The notes beneath the pieces were generated by a model. The model made no database searches. It was not told where the DNA came from and saw only the letters and a program-made list of their open reading frames with translations. Below are positions 36,451 to 46,058 of a DNA stretch of 64,000 nt, piece after piece. Both the position numbers and the translations under genes were made by a program. Where the stretch lies: the NCBI RefSeq assembly GCF_014451325.2, contig NZ_JACSCH020000002.1:558001-622000 (forward strand), in the 5' to 3' direction. This stretch comes from Streptomyces sp. CB02980. GTDB lineage: Bacteria; Actinomycetota; Actinomycetes; Streptomycetales; Streptomycetaceae. Position 1 is the stretch's first letter. Every line of letters begins with the position of its first letter.

Positions 36451-39363
36451 CTATTCGAGCAGCTCCGCGTACGAGCCCATGGCCAGGGCGATGTCCGCCT
36501 GGGCCCAGAACCGGTGGTACGTGAAGACGGGCGCGGCGCCGCCCGCCAGATAGGCCTCGATCTTCGGCCAGGCCGGGTCGTCCTGGTAGAAGGTGCGGAT
36601 CGAGGCGAAGGTGGAGGAGGTGTTCACCGTGTCGCCGTTCGGCATGGTGCCGGTCCAGCCGTTCGGTACGTACACGGGGTCGTCGAAGCGGTTGTAGTCG
36701 GCGCGGGTCTCGGGGACGGCGATGCCCAGCGGGTCCTGGTGGTGGTCCCACATGCCGTCGAGGAGGGCCTTGGCGACGCGCTTGGCCTCGGCGTGGCCGG
36801 ACTTGGCCGCGTAGTAGGTGAGGGTCTTGGCATAGGCGGCGGCCACGCCGACGTCGTCGGTGTAGTCGGCGACGGTGACGTGCAGGCCGGCGTTGGCGCC
36901 GGGGCTCGCCCCGTTCCACGTGTCGGGTGCGCCGGACCACTGGAGGGTGGAGGGGACGCGGTAGGTGCCGTCCGGGTTGATCGTGGTCTTGGACAGCGCC
37001 CAGGAGACCCACTTGTCGAGGACGGTCTTCGCCTGGGCGTCACCGGTCTGCTGGTAGTACTCGGCGACCCGCTCCATGGACCAGGCCTGGAAGCCGAACC
37101 ACTGGTTGGACGCCGGGTCGTGGTAGACGGGCTTCTCGTCGTAGAAGAGGCCGTGGAAGGTGGGGGTGCCGGCCGGCGGGGTGGCGTAGCGGCCCTGCCA
37201 GCTGTTGGTGGCGCCGCCCGCGATGGCGCCCTCGTCGGACTGGAGCCAGCGGTAGAACTCCAGTTGCCGGTCGAGGCTGGTCGCCCAGTCGGCGGCGCCC
37301 GTCGTCGACTTGGGCTTGAGCGGGGCGTACTCGCTGAGCGCGTAGGCGGCGAGCGGGTTCTGGTAGCCGCCGTGGGCGTGGCTGGAGCCGATGCGCCAGG
37401 ACCAGCCGGCGGAGGTGTCGGTGGCGCCGCCCCAGGCGTAGTACCAGGACAGCAGGTAGTGCGCGCTGTCCTTGCCGGTGCCGGCGGGGCAGGTGGTGGG
37501 GCCGACGCAGTTCCCGGCCTTCTTGAAGTACTTGTCGAACATGGCGTACCGCAGGTAGTCGCCCATCTTGGCGGCCTTGCCGACGGTCGCGGAGACCTGG
37601 CCGCCCTTGCCCTGCTCCTTGGCCCACAGGTCGGCCCAGTAGGCGGCCTGTACGGCGCGGGCGTCGGCGTCGGGGGCGTTGGTGAACTTCCACTGCTTGG
37701 CGTAGGAGGCGTCCCCGGTGAACAGGTCCAGGTAGCCGTTCCGCCCGCCGTAGGTGAAGTTGTCGCAGGTGGGATGGGTGACGGTCTCCCAGACGGACTC
37801 CTGGGGCCCGCGCTGGAAGGTGTTGATGTACGAGGGGCCGGTGGCCGTCGGACCTGCGGAGCACTTCCCGGGCTCGTTGCCGTAGCCGTAGACGTTGTCG
37901 ACGTCCTGGATCCAGTGCATGCCGTAGATGTCGTCGGTGCCGTAGGTGCTCTTGAGTTCGGCGGCGATCGGGTCGGAGCCCGAGGTCACACCGGAGTCGA
38001 GGCGCGCCGGGTACTGGGAGGGCAGGTCCCACTCGGGGGCGTACGTGGCCGGCTTGGAGGCGTTGTAGGAGCCGGTGGTGGGCGTGTCGGCGTGGGTGGG
38101 GATCATGAATTTCTCCATGGTCTCCCAGGCGCCGTTGAACTCGGTCCAATCGCCGGTGACCTTGCCGTACATGGCCTGGAGCCAGATGAGGTAGCTGTAC
38201 GCCTCCGAGGTCGTCTCGTGCCCGTGGTCGGGGGCCTCGACGATCAGCGTCTCGACGGAGTGGTACGGGATGCCCTCGGGCGAGAAGTAGCCGTTGGCCG
38301 GGTCGGTGATCTTCCCGTGGAGGTCGAGGAAGCGGGCGTCGTACGTGGAGTTCGCGGCCAGCTGGGCGACGGTCACCTCGGCCTTGGCGTGGCCGGGTGC
38401 GGTCGCGGTGAAGACGGCGGAGCCGGTGCCGGTGGCCGCGGCGGCGACGGTCACCTTCTGGGCGGTGTTCCAGTTCGCCGGGGTGAAGGTGAGCGAGGCC
38501 GGGGTCGCGGTGAGGCTGGTGTTGCCGGAGGTGCGTGCGACGCTCACCGTGACATTGGCCGTGGGGGCGGTGGAGAGCTTCAGGTCGAAGGTGCCGGTGG
38601 CGCCCTGGCGTACCCCGAGCCGGCTCGGGGCGGCGACGAGCGCGGGGCCGGCGGCGACGGTGATGCCGACGGGCGCGGACTCGGCGGAGGCGCCGAGGCT
38701 GTCGTAGGCCTTGACGTAGAGGGAGTGGGCCCCGGTGGCGAGCCCGGCCGCGCTGAAGGTGAAGGGCGCGGTGGTGTCGGTGCCGAGGAGCGCGGTGTCG
38801 CTGTAGAACTCCACCCTGCTCACGGTGGCGCTGTCGGCCGCGGCGGCGGTGGCGGCGAGCGGCACCGCGTCGCCCGAGGTGAAGACGGCGCCCGGTGCGG
38901 GGCTGGTGAGGACGGCGACGGGCGGCTGGTGGGCGCCCGTGCAGGGGGTGCCGTTGACCGCGAAGGAGGTGGGGGCGGCGTTGGCACCGGTGTAGGTGAA
39001 CTGGGCGCCGGTGGTGGTGGCGGCCCCGGCGGCGACGGTGCCGTTCCAGGAGGCGTTGGTCACCGTGACGTTCTTGCCGGACTGGGACCAGACGCCGTTC
39101 CAGCCGTTGGTGAGCTTCTGGTCACCGGCGTAGGCGTAGGTGAGGGTCCAGCCGTTGAGCGCGGTGGTGGCCCGGTTGGTGAGGGTGAGCTCGGCGGTGA
39201 AGCCCGAACCCCAGTCGTTCTTCGTGTAGTCGACGCTGCACTGCACGTCGGCGGCCTGGGCCGTGGTGGCGCCGACGGCCGTGAGGCCGAGGGGGAGGGA
39301 GAGCGCCGCGGCCAGCGCGGTCAGCTGTCGGCGGGGTCGCGTTCTTGGTCGGAGGCGTGGCAT
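36451..39363 (-). CDS. secreted GH48 reducing-end cellobiohydrolase with CBM2
   Basis: This is a 970-residue exported processive cellulase. The signal peptide covers 1-38 (AQA cleavage). CBM2 covers 39-142, with Cys42/Cys141 as the likely disulfide and Trp72, Trp89, Trp106 as likely surface residues. An Ig-like domain covers about 148-236 and a second beta-sandwich about 238-332. The GH48 catalytic domain covers about 340-970. The general acid is probably Glu387 in [11 protein letters not shown]. It releases cellobiose from cellulose chain ends, complementing the GH6 enzyme. It is divergent from the GH5 gene, with a perfect CebR box in the gap and TTGACG as a likely -35 at 39476-39481 (minus strand). 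Start ATG 39363 with GAGGAG upstream. Confidence 0.95.
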   Translation of the reverse strand: MPRLRPRTRPRRQLTALAAALSLPLGLTAVGATTAQAADVQCSVDYTKNDWGSGFTAELTLTNRATTALNGWTLTYAYAGDQKLTNGWNGVWSQSGKNVTVTNASWNGTVAAGAATTTGAQFTYTGANAAPTSFAVNGTPCTGAHQPPVAVLTSPAPGAVFTSGDAVPLAATAAAADSATVSRVEFYSDTALLGTDTTAPFTFSAAGLATGAHSLYVKAYDSLGASAESAPVGITVAAGPALVAAPSRLGVRQGATGTFDLKLSTAPTANVTVSVARTSGNTSLTATPASLTFTPANWNTAQKVTVAAAATGTGSAVFTATAPGHAKAEVTVAQLAANSTYDARFLDLHGKITDPANGYFSPEGIPYHSVETLIVEAPDHGHETTSEAYSYLIWLQAMYGKVTGDWTEFNGAWETMEKFMIPTHADTPTTGSYNASKPATYAPEWDLPSQYPARLDSGVTSGSDPIAAELKSTYGTDDIYGMHWIQDVDNVYGYGNEPGKCSAGPTATGPSYINTFQRGPQESVWETVTHPTCDNFTYGGRNGYLDLFTGDASYAKQWKFTNAPDADARAVQAAYWADLWAKEQGKGGQVSATVGKAAKMGDYLRYAMFDKYFKKAGNCVGPTTCPAGTGKDSAHYLLSWYYAWGGATDTSAGWSWRIGSSHAHGGYQNPLAAYALSEYAPLKPKSTTGAADWATSLDRQLEFYRWLQSDEGAIAGGATNSWQGRYATPPAGTPTFHGLFYDEKPVYHDPASNQWFGFQAWSMERVAEYYQQTGDAQAKTVLDKWVSWALSKTTINPDGTYRVPSTLQWSGAPDTWNGASPGANAGLHVTVADYTDDVGVAAAYAKTLTYYAAKSGHAEAKRVAKALLDGMWDHHQDPLGIAVPETRADYNRFDDPVYVPNGWTGTMPNGDTVNTSSTFASIRTFYQDDPAWPKIEAYLAGGAAPVFTYHRFWAQADIALAMGSYAELLE

Positions 39364-39439
39364 GCGGGTGGTTCTCCTCGCGGCTCGGGAGGTCGGGGGA
39401 GCGAAGAGCGAAGGTGCATGGAAACAAGCTCTGAACCAG

Positions 39440-39453
39440 TGGGAGCGCTCCCA
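39440..39453. promoter_or_regulatory. CebR operator (perfect 14-bp box)
   Basis: TGGGAGCGCTCCCA is the established CebR-binding palindrome of Streptomyces cellulose genes. It lies in the GH48-GH5 divergent gap, 22 bp after a minus-strand TTGACG, so it should block the GH48 promoter around -10 to +1. Confidence 0.9.
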
Positions 39454-39572
39454 CTGTGCAGTTGGGACGCATCGGCGTCAAGGTGCGTGAAGAGTCGAAG
39501 GCAATTGGCGGGGGAATTTACCCAACACCTCTTTTGCTTGGCGGTAGTTGACGCTACGGTCTGCCCGACCAG

Positions 39573-39586
39573 TGGGAGCGAATCCG
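39573..39586. promoter_or_regulatory. degenerate CebR half-site before the GH5 gene
   Basis: TGGGAGCGAATCCG keeps the left half (TGGGAGCG) of the CebR box and loses most of the right half. It follows a TTGACG at 39548-39553 and lies 50 bp before the GH5 start codon. It may be a weak site that works together with the perfect box. Confidence 0.5.
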
Positions 39587-39635
39587 TCCGGCCGGCACAC
39601 CGTCAGGGGTGTGCCCTCGCTGCGAGGACTCGCTC

Positions 39636-41204
39636 ATGCGACATCTCCCACGTCTCTCCGCGCTGCTCTCCGGAGTGGCGCTCACGATGACGAGCACCAC
39701 GTTCGCCCTCATGGGTACGGCCTCAGGAGCCGCGGCCGCACCCGCTTGCACGGTGGAGTACTCGGTCGTCGGCCAGTGGGCCGGCGGCTACCAGGGTGCC
39801 GTCACCGTCACCAACGACAGTGCCGCGCTGAACGGCTGGACCCTCGGCTTCGCCTTCCCGGCCGGCCAGGTCGTCAGCCAGGGCTGGGGCGGCAAGTGGT
39901 CCCAGTCAGGGACCGACGTCACGGTGGTGAACGAGAGTTGGAACGCCGCGCTCGGTACGGGCGCGAAGGCCACGGGCGGCTTCATCGCGTCCTGGTCGGG
40001 TGCCAACACGGCGCCCACCGCGTTCACGCTCAACGGCGCACCGTGCGACTCGGGCACGACCCCGACGCCCACGCCCACACCCACACCCACACCCACACCC
40101 ACCGATCCGACGACACCGCCCACGACTCCCCCGACCACGCCACCCACCACCCCGCCCACCACTCCCCCGACCACGCCGACACCGGTCACCGGCGCGCCCG
40201 AACTCAGCGTGTCCGGCAACAGGTTCATCGATCAGAACGGCGCGACCCGACGCCTGCTCGGCGTCAACCGCTCCGGCGGCGAGTTCATGTGCGTCCAGGG
40301 CTACGGCATCTGGGACGGTCCCGTCGACGACGCCTCCGTCAAGGCCATCGCCGACTGGAAGGCCGACACGGTCCGCATTCCGCTCAACGAGGAGTGCTGG
40401 CTCGGCCTGGACAACATCAAGCCCGAGTACCGGGGCACGAACTACATCAACGCCGTGAAGGACCTGGTCACCAAGGTCATCGCACACGGTATGACCCCGG
40501 TGGTCGAACTCCACTGGACGTACGGCCAGTACACGGGCAACTCCGCGGGCTGCGCCGACATCCACGCCTCCTGCCAGAAGCCGATGCCCGACGCCCAGTA
40601 CACACCGGCGTTCTGGACCTCGGTGGCGAACACCTTCAAGAACGACAAGCGGGTCGTCTTCGACCTGTTCAACGAGCCCTATCCGGACCGGGCGACCTCC
40701 ACCGCGACCCAGGCCTGGTCCTGCTGGCGTGACGGCGGCACCTGCCCCGGCATCGGCTACGAGGTCGCCGGCATGCAGGACCTGCTGGACGCCGTGCGGG
40801 CCACGGGGTCGAAGAACCTCGTCCTCGTCCCGGGCGTCGCGTACTCCAACGACCTGAGCCAGTGGCTCACGTACCGCCCCACGGACCCGGCGGGCAATCT
40901 GGCCGCCGCCTGGCACGTCTACAACTTCAACACCTGCGCCGACGAGACGTGCTGGAACAACACCCTCGCCCCGGTAGCCGCCGAGGTTCCCCTCCTCGCG
41001 GGCGAGATCGGTGAGAACACCTGCGGACACGCGTTCATCGACCGCGTCATGAAGTGGTTCGACGACCGCGGCCTCTCGTACCTGGGCTGGACCTGGAACA
41101 CCTGGAACTGCAACTCCGGCCCCGCGCTGATCAGTTCGTACGACGGCACCCCCACCGCATTCGGCATCGGACTGCGCGATCACCTGCGCGGCCTCACCCC
41201 CTGA
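39636..41204 (+). CDS. secreted GH5 endoglucanase with CBM2
   Basis: This is a 522-residue exported cellulase. The signal peptide covers 1-34 (ASGAAAA). CBM2 covers 36-138, with Cys38/Cys137 paired. A Thr-Pro linker covers 141-184 (TPTPTP then TTPP repeats), and the GH5 barrel covers about 188-522. The acid is Glu347 in DLFNEPYPD and the nucleophile Glu457 in LAGEIGE. Start ATG 39636 follows GAGG; an ATG at 39609 would add nine residues ahead of the signal peptide. It cuts internal beta-1,4-glucan bonds and makes ends for the GH48 and GH6 enzymes. The GH6 gene follows after 17 bp. Confidence 0.93.
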   Translation: MRHLPRLSALLSGVALTMTSTTFALMGTASGAAAAPACTVEYSVVGQWAGGYQGAVTVTNDSAALNGWTLGFAFPAGQVVSQGWGGKWSQSGTDVTVVNESWNAALGTGAKATGGFIASWSGANTAPTAFTLNGAPCDSGTTPTPTPTPTPTPTPTDPTTPPTTPPTTPPTTPPTTPPTTPTPVTGAPELSVSGNRFIDQNGATRRLLGVNRSGGEFMCVQGYGIWDGPVDDASVKAIADWKADTVRIPLNEECWLGLDNIKPEYRGTNYINAVKDLVTKVIAHGMTPVVELHWTYGQYTGNSAGCADIHASCQKPMPDAQYTPAFWTSVANTFKNDKRVVFDLFNEPYPDRATSTATQAWSCWRDGGTCPGIGYEVAGMQDLLDAVRATGSKNLVLVPGVAYSNDLSQWLTYRPTDPAGNLAAAWHVYNFNTCADETCWNNTLAPVAAEVPLLAGEIGENTCGHAFIDRVMKWFDDRGLSYLGWTWNTWNCNSGPALISSYDGTPTAFGIGLRDHLRGLTP

Positions 41205-41221
41205 AAGGAATCCCCACCCGC

Positions 41222-42967
41222 ATGAGCCGCACCAGTCGCACCGCCCTCCTGGCGGCCCTCGGCCTCATCACGGCCACCGGCGCCACCGCCACCGTCCTCG
41301 GCACCGCCACCGCCGGCGCCGCCACCCCCGGCTGCAAGGTCGACTACCAGATCACCAACCAGTGGAGCACCGGCTTCGGCACCAACGTGACCGTCACCAA
41401 CACCGGTGACCCGACGGCCTCCTGGACCCTGGAGTGGACCTACGCCGGCAACCAGCAGGTCACCCAGGGCTGGAACGCCACCATCACCCAGTCCGGCGCC
41501 GCCGTCACCGCCAAGAACGTCTCCTACAACGGGACCCTGGCCACCGGCGGTTCCACCTCCTTCGGCTTCAACGGCTCGTACAGCGGCACCAACGCCGTGC
41601 CCGCGACCTTCAAGCTCAACGGAGTCGTCTGCAACGGCGCCACCGAGCCCACGACGCCCCCGACCACCCCGCCCACCACTCCCCCGACCACCCCGCCGAC
41701 GACGCCGCCGGCCGGCACCAAGGCCGACAACCCGTACGCCGGCGCCAAGGTGTACGTGAACCCCGAGTGGTCCGCGAAGGCGGCGGCCGAGCCGGGCGGC
41801 ACCAAGGTCTCCAACCAGCCCACCGCTGTCTGGCTCGACCGGATCGCCGCGGTCAACGGCTCCGCCACCTCCATGGGCCTCCGTGCCCACCTCGACGAGG
41901 CCCTGCGGCAGAAGGGCACCGGAGAGCTCGTCGTCCAGCTGGTCGTCTACAACCTGCCGGGCCGCGACTGTGCCGCACTCGCCTCCAACGGCGAGCTCGG
42001 CCCGACCGAGATCGGCCGCTACAAGACCGAGTACATCGACCCGATCGCCGCGATCCTCGCCGACTCGAAGTACGCGGGCCTGCGGATCGTCACCACGGTC
42101 GAGATCGACTCGCTGCCCAACCTGGTCACCAACGTCTCGGGACGCCCGACCGCCACGGCCAACTGTGACGTCATGAAGGCCAACGGCAACTACATCACCG
42201 GCGTCGGCTACGCGCTGAGGAAGCTGGGCGCGATCGGCAACGTCTACAACTACGTGGACGCCGGCCACCACGGCTGGCTGGGCTGGGACGACAACTTCGG
42301 CGCCTCCGCCGAGCTGTTCAAGCAGGCCGCCACGGCCGAGGGCTCCACGGTCGCCAACGTCCACGGCTTCATCGTGAACACCGCCAACTACAGCGCCCTG
42401 AAGGAGGACCACTTCACCATCAACGACAGCGTCAACGGCGTCTCCGTGCGCCAGTCGAAGTGGGTCGACTGGAACCGTTACACCGACGAGCTGTCCTACG
42501 CCCAGGCGATGCGCACCAAGCTCGTCTCGCTCGGCTTCGACAGCAACCTCGGCATGCTGATCGACACCTCCCGCAACGGCTGGGGCGGCACCGCCCGGCC
42601 CACCGCCGCGGGCCCGACGAGCACCGTCGACACGTACGTCAACGGCGGCAAGTACGACCGTCGCATCCACCTCGGCAACTGGTGCAACCAGTCCGGCGCG
42701 GGCCTCGGCGAACGGCCCCAGGCGGCGCCCGCCGCGGGCATCGACGCGTACGTCTGGGTCAAGCCGCCGGGCGAGTCCGACGGCGCCAGCAAGGAGATCC
42801 CGAACAACGAGGGCAAGGGCTTCGACCGGATGTGCGACCCGACGTACACGGGCAACGCCCGTAACGGGAACAGCATGTCGGGCGCACTGCCGGACGCCCC
42901 GATCTCGGGCCAGTGGTTCTCGGCCCAGTTCCAGGAGCTCCTGAAGAACGCCCACCCGGCGCTGTAA
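41222..42967 (+). CDS. secreted GH6 cellobiohydrolase with CBM2
   Basis: This is a 581-residue exported cellulase. The signal peptide covers 1-34. CBM2 covers 36-138 with Cys38/Cys137. A PTTP-repeat linker covers 142-165, and the GH6 domain covers about 170-581. VVYNLPGRDCAA (241-252) is the GH6 signature with Asp249. Asp296 in TTVEIDSLPN is the likely catalytic acid. The long catalytic domain suggests the tunnel-type non-reducing-end exocellulase. AAAGGA overlaps the GH5 stop, and no CebR box precedes it, so it is co-transcribed with GH5. It ends before a strong hairpin at 42982-43022. Confidence 0.94.
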   Translation: MSRTSRTALLAALGLITATGATATVLGTATAGAATPGCKVDYQITNQWSTGFGTNVTVTNTGDPTASWTLEWTYAGNQQVTQGWNATITQSGAAVTAKNVSYNGTLATGGSTSFGFNGSYSGTNAVPATFKLNGVVCNGATEPTTPPTTPPTTPPTTPPTTPPAGTKADNPYAGAKVYVNPEWSAKAAAEPGGTKVSNQPTAVWLDRIAAVNGSATSMGLRAHLDEALRQKGTGELVVQLVVYNLPGRDCAALASNGELGPTEIGRYKTEYIDPIAAILADSKYAGLRIVTTVEIDSLPNLVTNVSGRPTATANCDVMKANGNYITGVGYALRKLGAIGNVYNYVDAGHHGWLGWDDNFGASAELFKQAATAEGSTVANVHGFIVNTANYSALKEDHFTINDSVNGVSVRQSKWVDWNRYTDELSYAQAMRTKLVSLGFDSNLGMLIDTSRNGWGGTARPTAAGPTSTVDTYVNGGKYDRRIHLGNWCNQSGAGLGERPQAAPAAGIDAYVWVKPPGESDGASKEIPNNEGKGFDRMCDPTYTGNARNGNSMSGALPDAPISGQWFSAQFQELLKNAHPAL

Positions 42968-42981
42968 CACCCCGCACAGGC

Positions 42982-43022
42982 CCCGCGGCCGGCCGGACCC
43001 CAGGGTCCCGGCCGGCCGCGGG
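42982..43022. terminator. strong terminator between GH6 and cebR
   Basis: A 19-bp stem (CCCGCGGCCGGCCGGACCC against its complement with one bulged base) and a 2-base turn lie 15 bp after the GH6 stop, between convergent genes. Confidence 0.8.
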
Positions 43023-43089
43023 AGCCTTCGTGCGCCCCGCCCGACCACCCCGCCCGACCGGTCCCGGTCCACCCGACGCCCGGCCGACA

Positions 43090-43203
43090 CCCGGCCCGCC
43101 GGGGTCGAGGCCTGCCCGACGCCCGGCCCACCGGGTTCGAGGTCTCCCCGACACCCGGCCGCCGGGATAGAGATCCGCCCGAACGCCCGGCCCGCCGCGT
43201 ACG
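43090..43203. repeat. 32-bp imperfect tandem repeats downstream of cebR
   Basis: Units start at 43090, 43122 and 43154, with a partial unit at 43186. Each begins CCCGGCC(C)GCCGGG or a close variant, which is itself a small hairpin, followed by a purine-rich spacer. They lie in the convergent gap just past the cebR stop. Confidence 0.8.
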
Positions 43204-43216
43204 CCCCCGGACCGGC

Positions 43217-44248
43217 TCAGCACGACTCCCGCACGATCAGCTCCGTCGGCAGCACCCGTCGGCGGGGCTCCTCCGGTGCCTCGGCGATCCCCTGGATCTC
43301 CTGGATCAGCATCCGGGCCATCGTGCGGCCCATCTCCTCGATGGGCTGCCGCACGCTCGTCAGCGGCGGGTCCATCAGCCGTGCCACCGGCGAGTCGTCG
43401 ACACCGACCAGGGCCACGTCCTCGGGGACCCGGCGGCCCGCCTCGCGCAGCGCGCCCCGCGCCCCGGCCGCCATGACGTCCGAGGCGGCGAAGACGGCGT
43501 CCAGGTCCGGGCTGCGGTCGAGCAGCAGCCGCATCGCCCGCCGGCCGCCCTCCTCGGTGAAGTCGCCCGCCGAGACCAGCTCTTCGTCGGGGGCGAGTCC
43601 GGCCTCCGCGAGCCCCGCACGGTAGCCGCCGAGCCGGGCGCGGGCCACGTACATGTCGAGCGGACCGGTGACGGTCGCGATCCTGCTCCGCCCGCGCCCC
43701 ACTAGGTGGGCGACGGCCGCCCGGCCTGCCCCGATGTTGTCGGAGTCGACGTACGGCACGGGCTCGGCCTCGGCACGGCGTCCGTTCATCACGACCGGCA
43801 GGCCCAGTTCCCTGATCCGGTCGGGGAGCGGGTCGTCGCCGTGGACGGAGGCGAGCAGGACGCCGTCGACGCGCTGGGCGGCCAGGTACTGCTCGAAGCG
43901 CTGCCGTTCCTGCTCGCTGCGGACCAGAGTGAGCAGCAACTGCTTGTCGGCCTCGGCGAGTTCGGCGCTGACTCCGCGAATCAGGTCGAGGAAGTACGGC
44001 TCCGCGAAGAGCCGGGCCTCGACCTCGGGGATGACGAGCGCGATCGCGTCCGTCCGGCTGCCGGCGAGCGCGCGGGCGGCCTGGTTGGGTACGTAACCGA
44101 GTTCGGCGACTGCTCTGGCGACGGCCGTTCTGGTCTGCTCGCTCACCCGGGGGGAGCCGTTGATCACCCGGGAGACCGTGCCCCGGCCGACCCCGGCCCT
44201 GGCCGCGACCTGCTCCAGGGTGGGTCTGCCGCTCTGCCGTCCGCTCAC
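43217..44248 (-). CDS. cebR: CebR, LacI-family repressor of cellulose/cellobiose genes
   Basis: This is a 343-residue LacI-family repressor. The HTH is PTLEQVAARAGVGRGTVSRVINGSPRVSEQT, then the hinge YVPNQAARALAGSRTDAIALV and a sugar-binding domain. In Streptomyces, CebR binds TGGGAGCGCTCCCA and releases it with cellobiose or related oligosaccharides. GTG 44248 is preferred: it lies just before the HTH and behind GAGGGGAG, whereas more upstream starts would run into the operator. Its own promoter carries a perfect box at 44318-44331, indicating autorepression. It is convergent with the GH6 gene and divergent from cebE. Confidence 0.93.
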   Translation of the reverse strand: MSGRQSGRPTLEQVAARAGVGRGTVSRVINGSPRVSEQTRTAVARAVAELGYVPNQAARALAGSRTDAIALVIPEVEARLFAEPYFLDLIRGVSAELAEADKQLLLTLVRSEQERQRFEQYLAAQRVDGVLLASVHGDDPLPDRIRELGLPVVMNGRRAEAEPVPYVDSDNIGAGRAAVAHLVGRGRSRIATVTGPLDMYVARARLGGYRAGLAEAGLAPDEELVSAGDFTEEGGRRAMRLLLDRSPDLDAVFAASDVMAAGARGALREAGRRVPEDVALVGVDDSPVARLMDPPLTSVRQPIEEMGRTMARMLIQEIQGIAEAPEEPRRRVLPTELIVRESC

Positions 44249-44317
44249 AACTCCCGAACTCCCCTCGTAGGACAACGCGCTGCTCACCACGGTCCCGCCG
44301 GAAACGAACACAGGGAA

Positions 44318-44331
44318 TGGGAGCGCTCCCA
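44318..44331. promoter_or_regulatory. CebR operator (cebR promoter)
   Basis: Perfect TGGGAGCGCTCCCA, 70-83 bp before the chosen cebR start. On the minus strand a TACGGT sequence adjoins it and could be the -10 of cebR. Confidence 0.9.
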
Positions 44332-44493
44332 CCGTAGTCCAAGCCCACACCTCCGCGCCACGAGGTGCGTTCAGGAGATGACGCGACCGCCCCGGCCCGG
44401 GCCCGCGAAACCCCCGGAAAACCTTCCGGTAACGAATCCGCGTTCATGTCTTGACACCCACACCCGCCAGAGAGCAACCTTCCGGCAACGACG

Positions 44494-44507
44494 TGGGAGC
44501 GCTCCCA
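44494..44507. promoter_or_regulatory. CebR operator (cebE promoter)
   Basis: Perfect TGGGAGCGCTCCCA, 37 bp after TTGACA (44451-44456), so it should cover the start of transcription of cebEFG. Confidence 0.9.
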
Positions 44508-44618
44508 TCCGGGATGCGCACAGCCTTGCATCAGGTCCTGGCAGGCGCCGCCGAGCCGCGATCAGCCGGCCGGACCTCCTGGCGCACAACGAGCACCACC
44601 TTGGACGAGGAGAGTGGA

Positions 44619-45971
44619 ATGCGCACTTCCAGCAGCAGACGCGGACGCCGTGCGGCGATCGCGGCGGTCGCCGTCGTCGTGACCGGCACGACCCTGCTCA
44701 CCGGTTGCGGCAGCGACGACGACAACGGCGGCAAGGGCGGCGGGGGCGGCCAGAGCAACGAGAAGATCACACTGCGGGTCGGGACCTTCGGTTCCTTCGG
44801 CTACGACGACAAGACCGGCGCGAAGCTCTACGCCGAGTACGAGCGGCTCCACCCGAACATCAAGATCGAGGAGTCGAACGTCTCCGACGGTCAGAAGTAC
44901 TGGGACACGCTGAAGCTGCGCCTCACCCAGAACAGCGGCGTCGCCGACATCCAGGCCGTCGAGGTCGGCTACATCGCCGAGGCGACCGGTACGACGATGG
45001 CGAACAAGTGGGTCGACCTGAGCAAGGAGGGCGGCGCGAAGCTGGACGCCTTCCTCGACTGGAAGGTCAAGCAGGCGACGACCGGCGACGGCAAGGTCAT
45101 CGGCCTCGGCACCGACATCGGCCCCATGGCGATCTGCTACAACAAGGAGCTCTTCGCCAAGGCCAAGCTGCCCACCGAGCGCGACGCCGTGGGCAAGCTG
45201 TGGTCCGGCGACTGGGCCAAGTTCCTCGCGACCGGCGAGAAGTACAAGGCCGCCGCGCCCGCCGGCACCGCCTTCCACGACTCGGCGAGCGGCCTCTTCA
45301 ACGCCGTCGTCTCCAGCGACCCGGTGCAGTACGCCAACACCAGCGGCGAACTCGACTGGGAGAACAGCCCCGGCGTGAAGAACGCCTGGGACACCGCGGT
45401 CAAGGCCGCCCAGGGCGGACTGACCGCCAAGCTGCGCCAGTTCGACGAGAAGGGCACCTGGAACGCCGCCTTCAAGAACTCGAAGTTCGCCACGGTCGCC
45501 TGCCCCAGCTGGATGACCGGCATCATCAAGGACCAGGCGGGCCCCGCCAACCAGGGCAAGTGGGACATCGCCGCGCCGCCGGTCGCCGGCAACTGGGGCG
45601 GCGCCTTCCTCGCCGTGCCCAAGGCGGGCAAGCACACCAAGGAGGCCGCCGAGCTGGCCGCCTGGCTGACCGCCCCGGCGCAGCACGCCAAGGTCTTCGC
45701 GGTCAACGGCAACATCCCCTCGTCCAGGGACACGCTCACCTCCACCGCCGTCCAGGAGGCGAAGCTGCCGTACTTCGGTGACACCCCCGTCGGCAAGATC
45801 TTCTCCAGCGCGGCGTCGGGGATCACGCCGGCCGCGATCAGCCGCTACGACGGCCAGGTCAAGACCTTCCTCACCGACAACGGCATCCTCGACATCGAGC
45901 AGCGCGGCACCGACCCGGCGAAGGCCTGGGAGAACGTCAAGAAGCTGGTCGACGACAAGATCGACCAGTAG
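44619..45971 (+). CDS. cebE: CebE, cellobiose/cellotriose-binding lipoprotein
   Basis: This is a 450-residue family 1 solute-binding protein with a basic n-region, hydrophobic helix and lipobox LLTGC (lipidated Cys30). An Asp/Gly-rich spacer and ITLRVGTFGSFGYDDKTGAKL follow. Its place downstream of two CebR boxes and upstream of two permeases and a GH1 beta-glucosidase matches the known ceb operon layout. It captures cellobiose or cellotriose outside the cell for CebFG. Start ATG 44619 with GAGGAGAG. Confidence 0.93.
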   Translation: MRTSSSRRGRRAAIAAVAVVVTGTTLLTGCGSDDDNGGKGGGGGQSNEKITLRVGTFGSFGYDDKTGAKLYAEYERLHPNIKIEESNVSDGQKYWDTLKLRLTQNSGVADIQAVEVGYIAEATGTTMANKWVDLSKEGGAKLDAFLDWKVKQATTGDGKVIGLGTDIGPMAICYNKELFAKAKLPTERDAVGKLWSGDWAKFLATGEKYKAAAPAGTAFHDSASGLFNAVVSSDPVQYANTSGELDWENSPGVKNAWDTAVKAAQGGLTAKLRQFDEKGTWNAAFKNSKFATVACPSWMTGIIKDQAGPANQGKWDIAAPPVAGNWGGAFLAVPKAGKHTKEAAELAAWLTAPAQHAKVFAVNGNIPSSRDTLTSTAVQEAKLPYFGDTPVGKIFSSAASGITPAAISRYDGQVKTFLTDNGILDIEQRGTDPAKAWENVKKLVDDKIDQ

Positions 45972-46058
45972 CGGGGACACCCGCCGGTCCGCCGCCCGCG
46001 TGCGGCGGACCGGCACCGTCCGCACCACCGCACGCATCGACCCTGGAAGGACGCCCCC

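Larger units (their letters stand above)
44249..44618. promoter_or_regulatory. cebR-cebE divergent control region
   Basis: This is a 370-bp gap with no gene. It contains CebR boxes at 44318-44331 (cebR side) and 44494-44507 (cebE side). A -35-like TTGACA is at 44451-44456. A hairpin CCGGAA-aacc-TTCCGG lies at 44414-44429. The 16-mer AACCTTCCGGTAACGA (44420-44435) is repeated with one change at 44476-44491, on either side of the -35. The cebE ribosome site GAGGAGAG lies just before 44619. Confidence 0.75.

Noticed and set aside
36514..39690. Rightward frame of over 1,000 codons opposite the GH48 gene
   Set aside because: Low-complexity Gly/Val/Arg composition and no motifs. The leftward GH48 cellulase fully explains the region.
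43217..44350. Longer CebR starting at an ATG upstream (44350)
   Set aside because: That start would place the perfect CebR operator inside the coding region and add about 34 non-conserved residues. GTG 44248 has a ribosome site and fits the family length.
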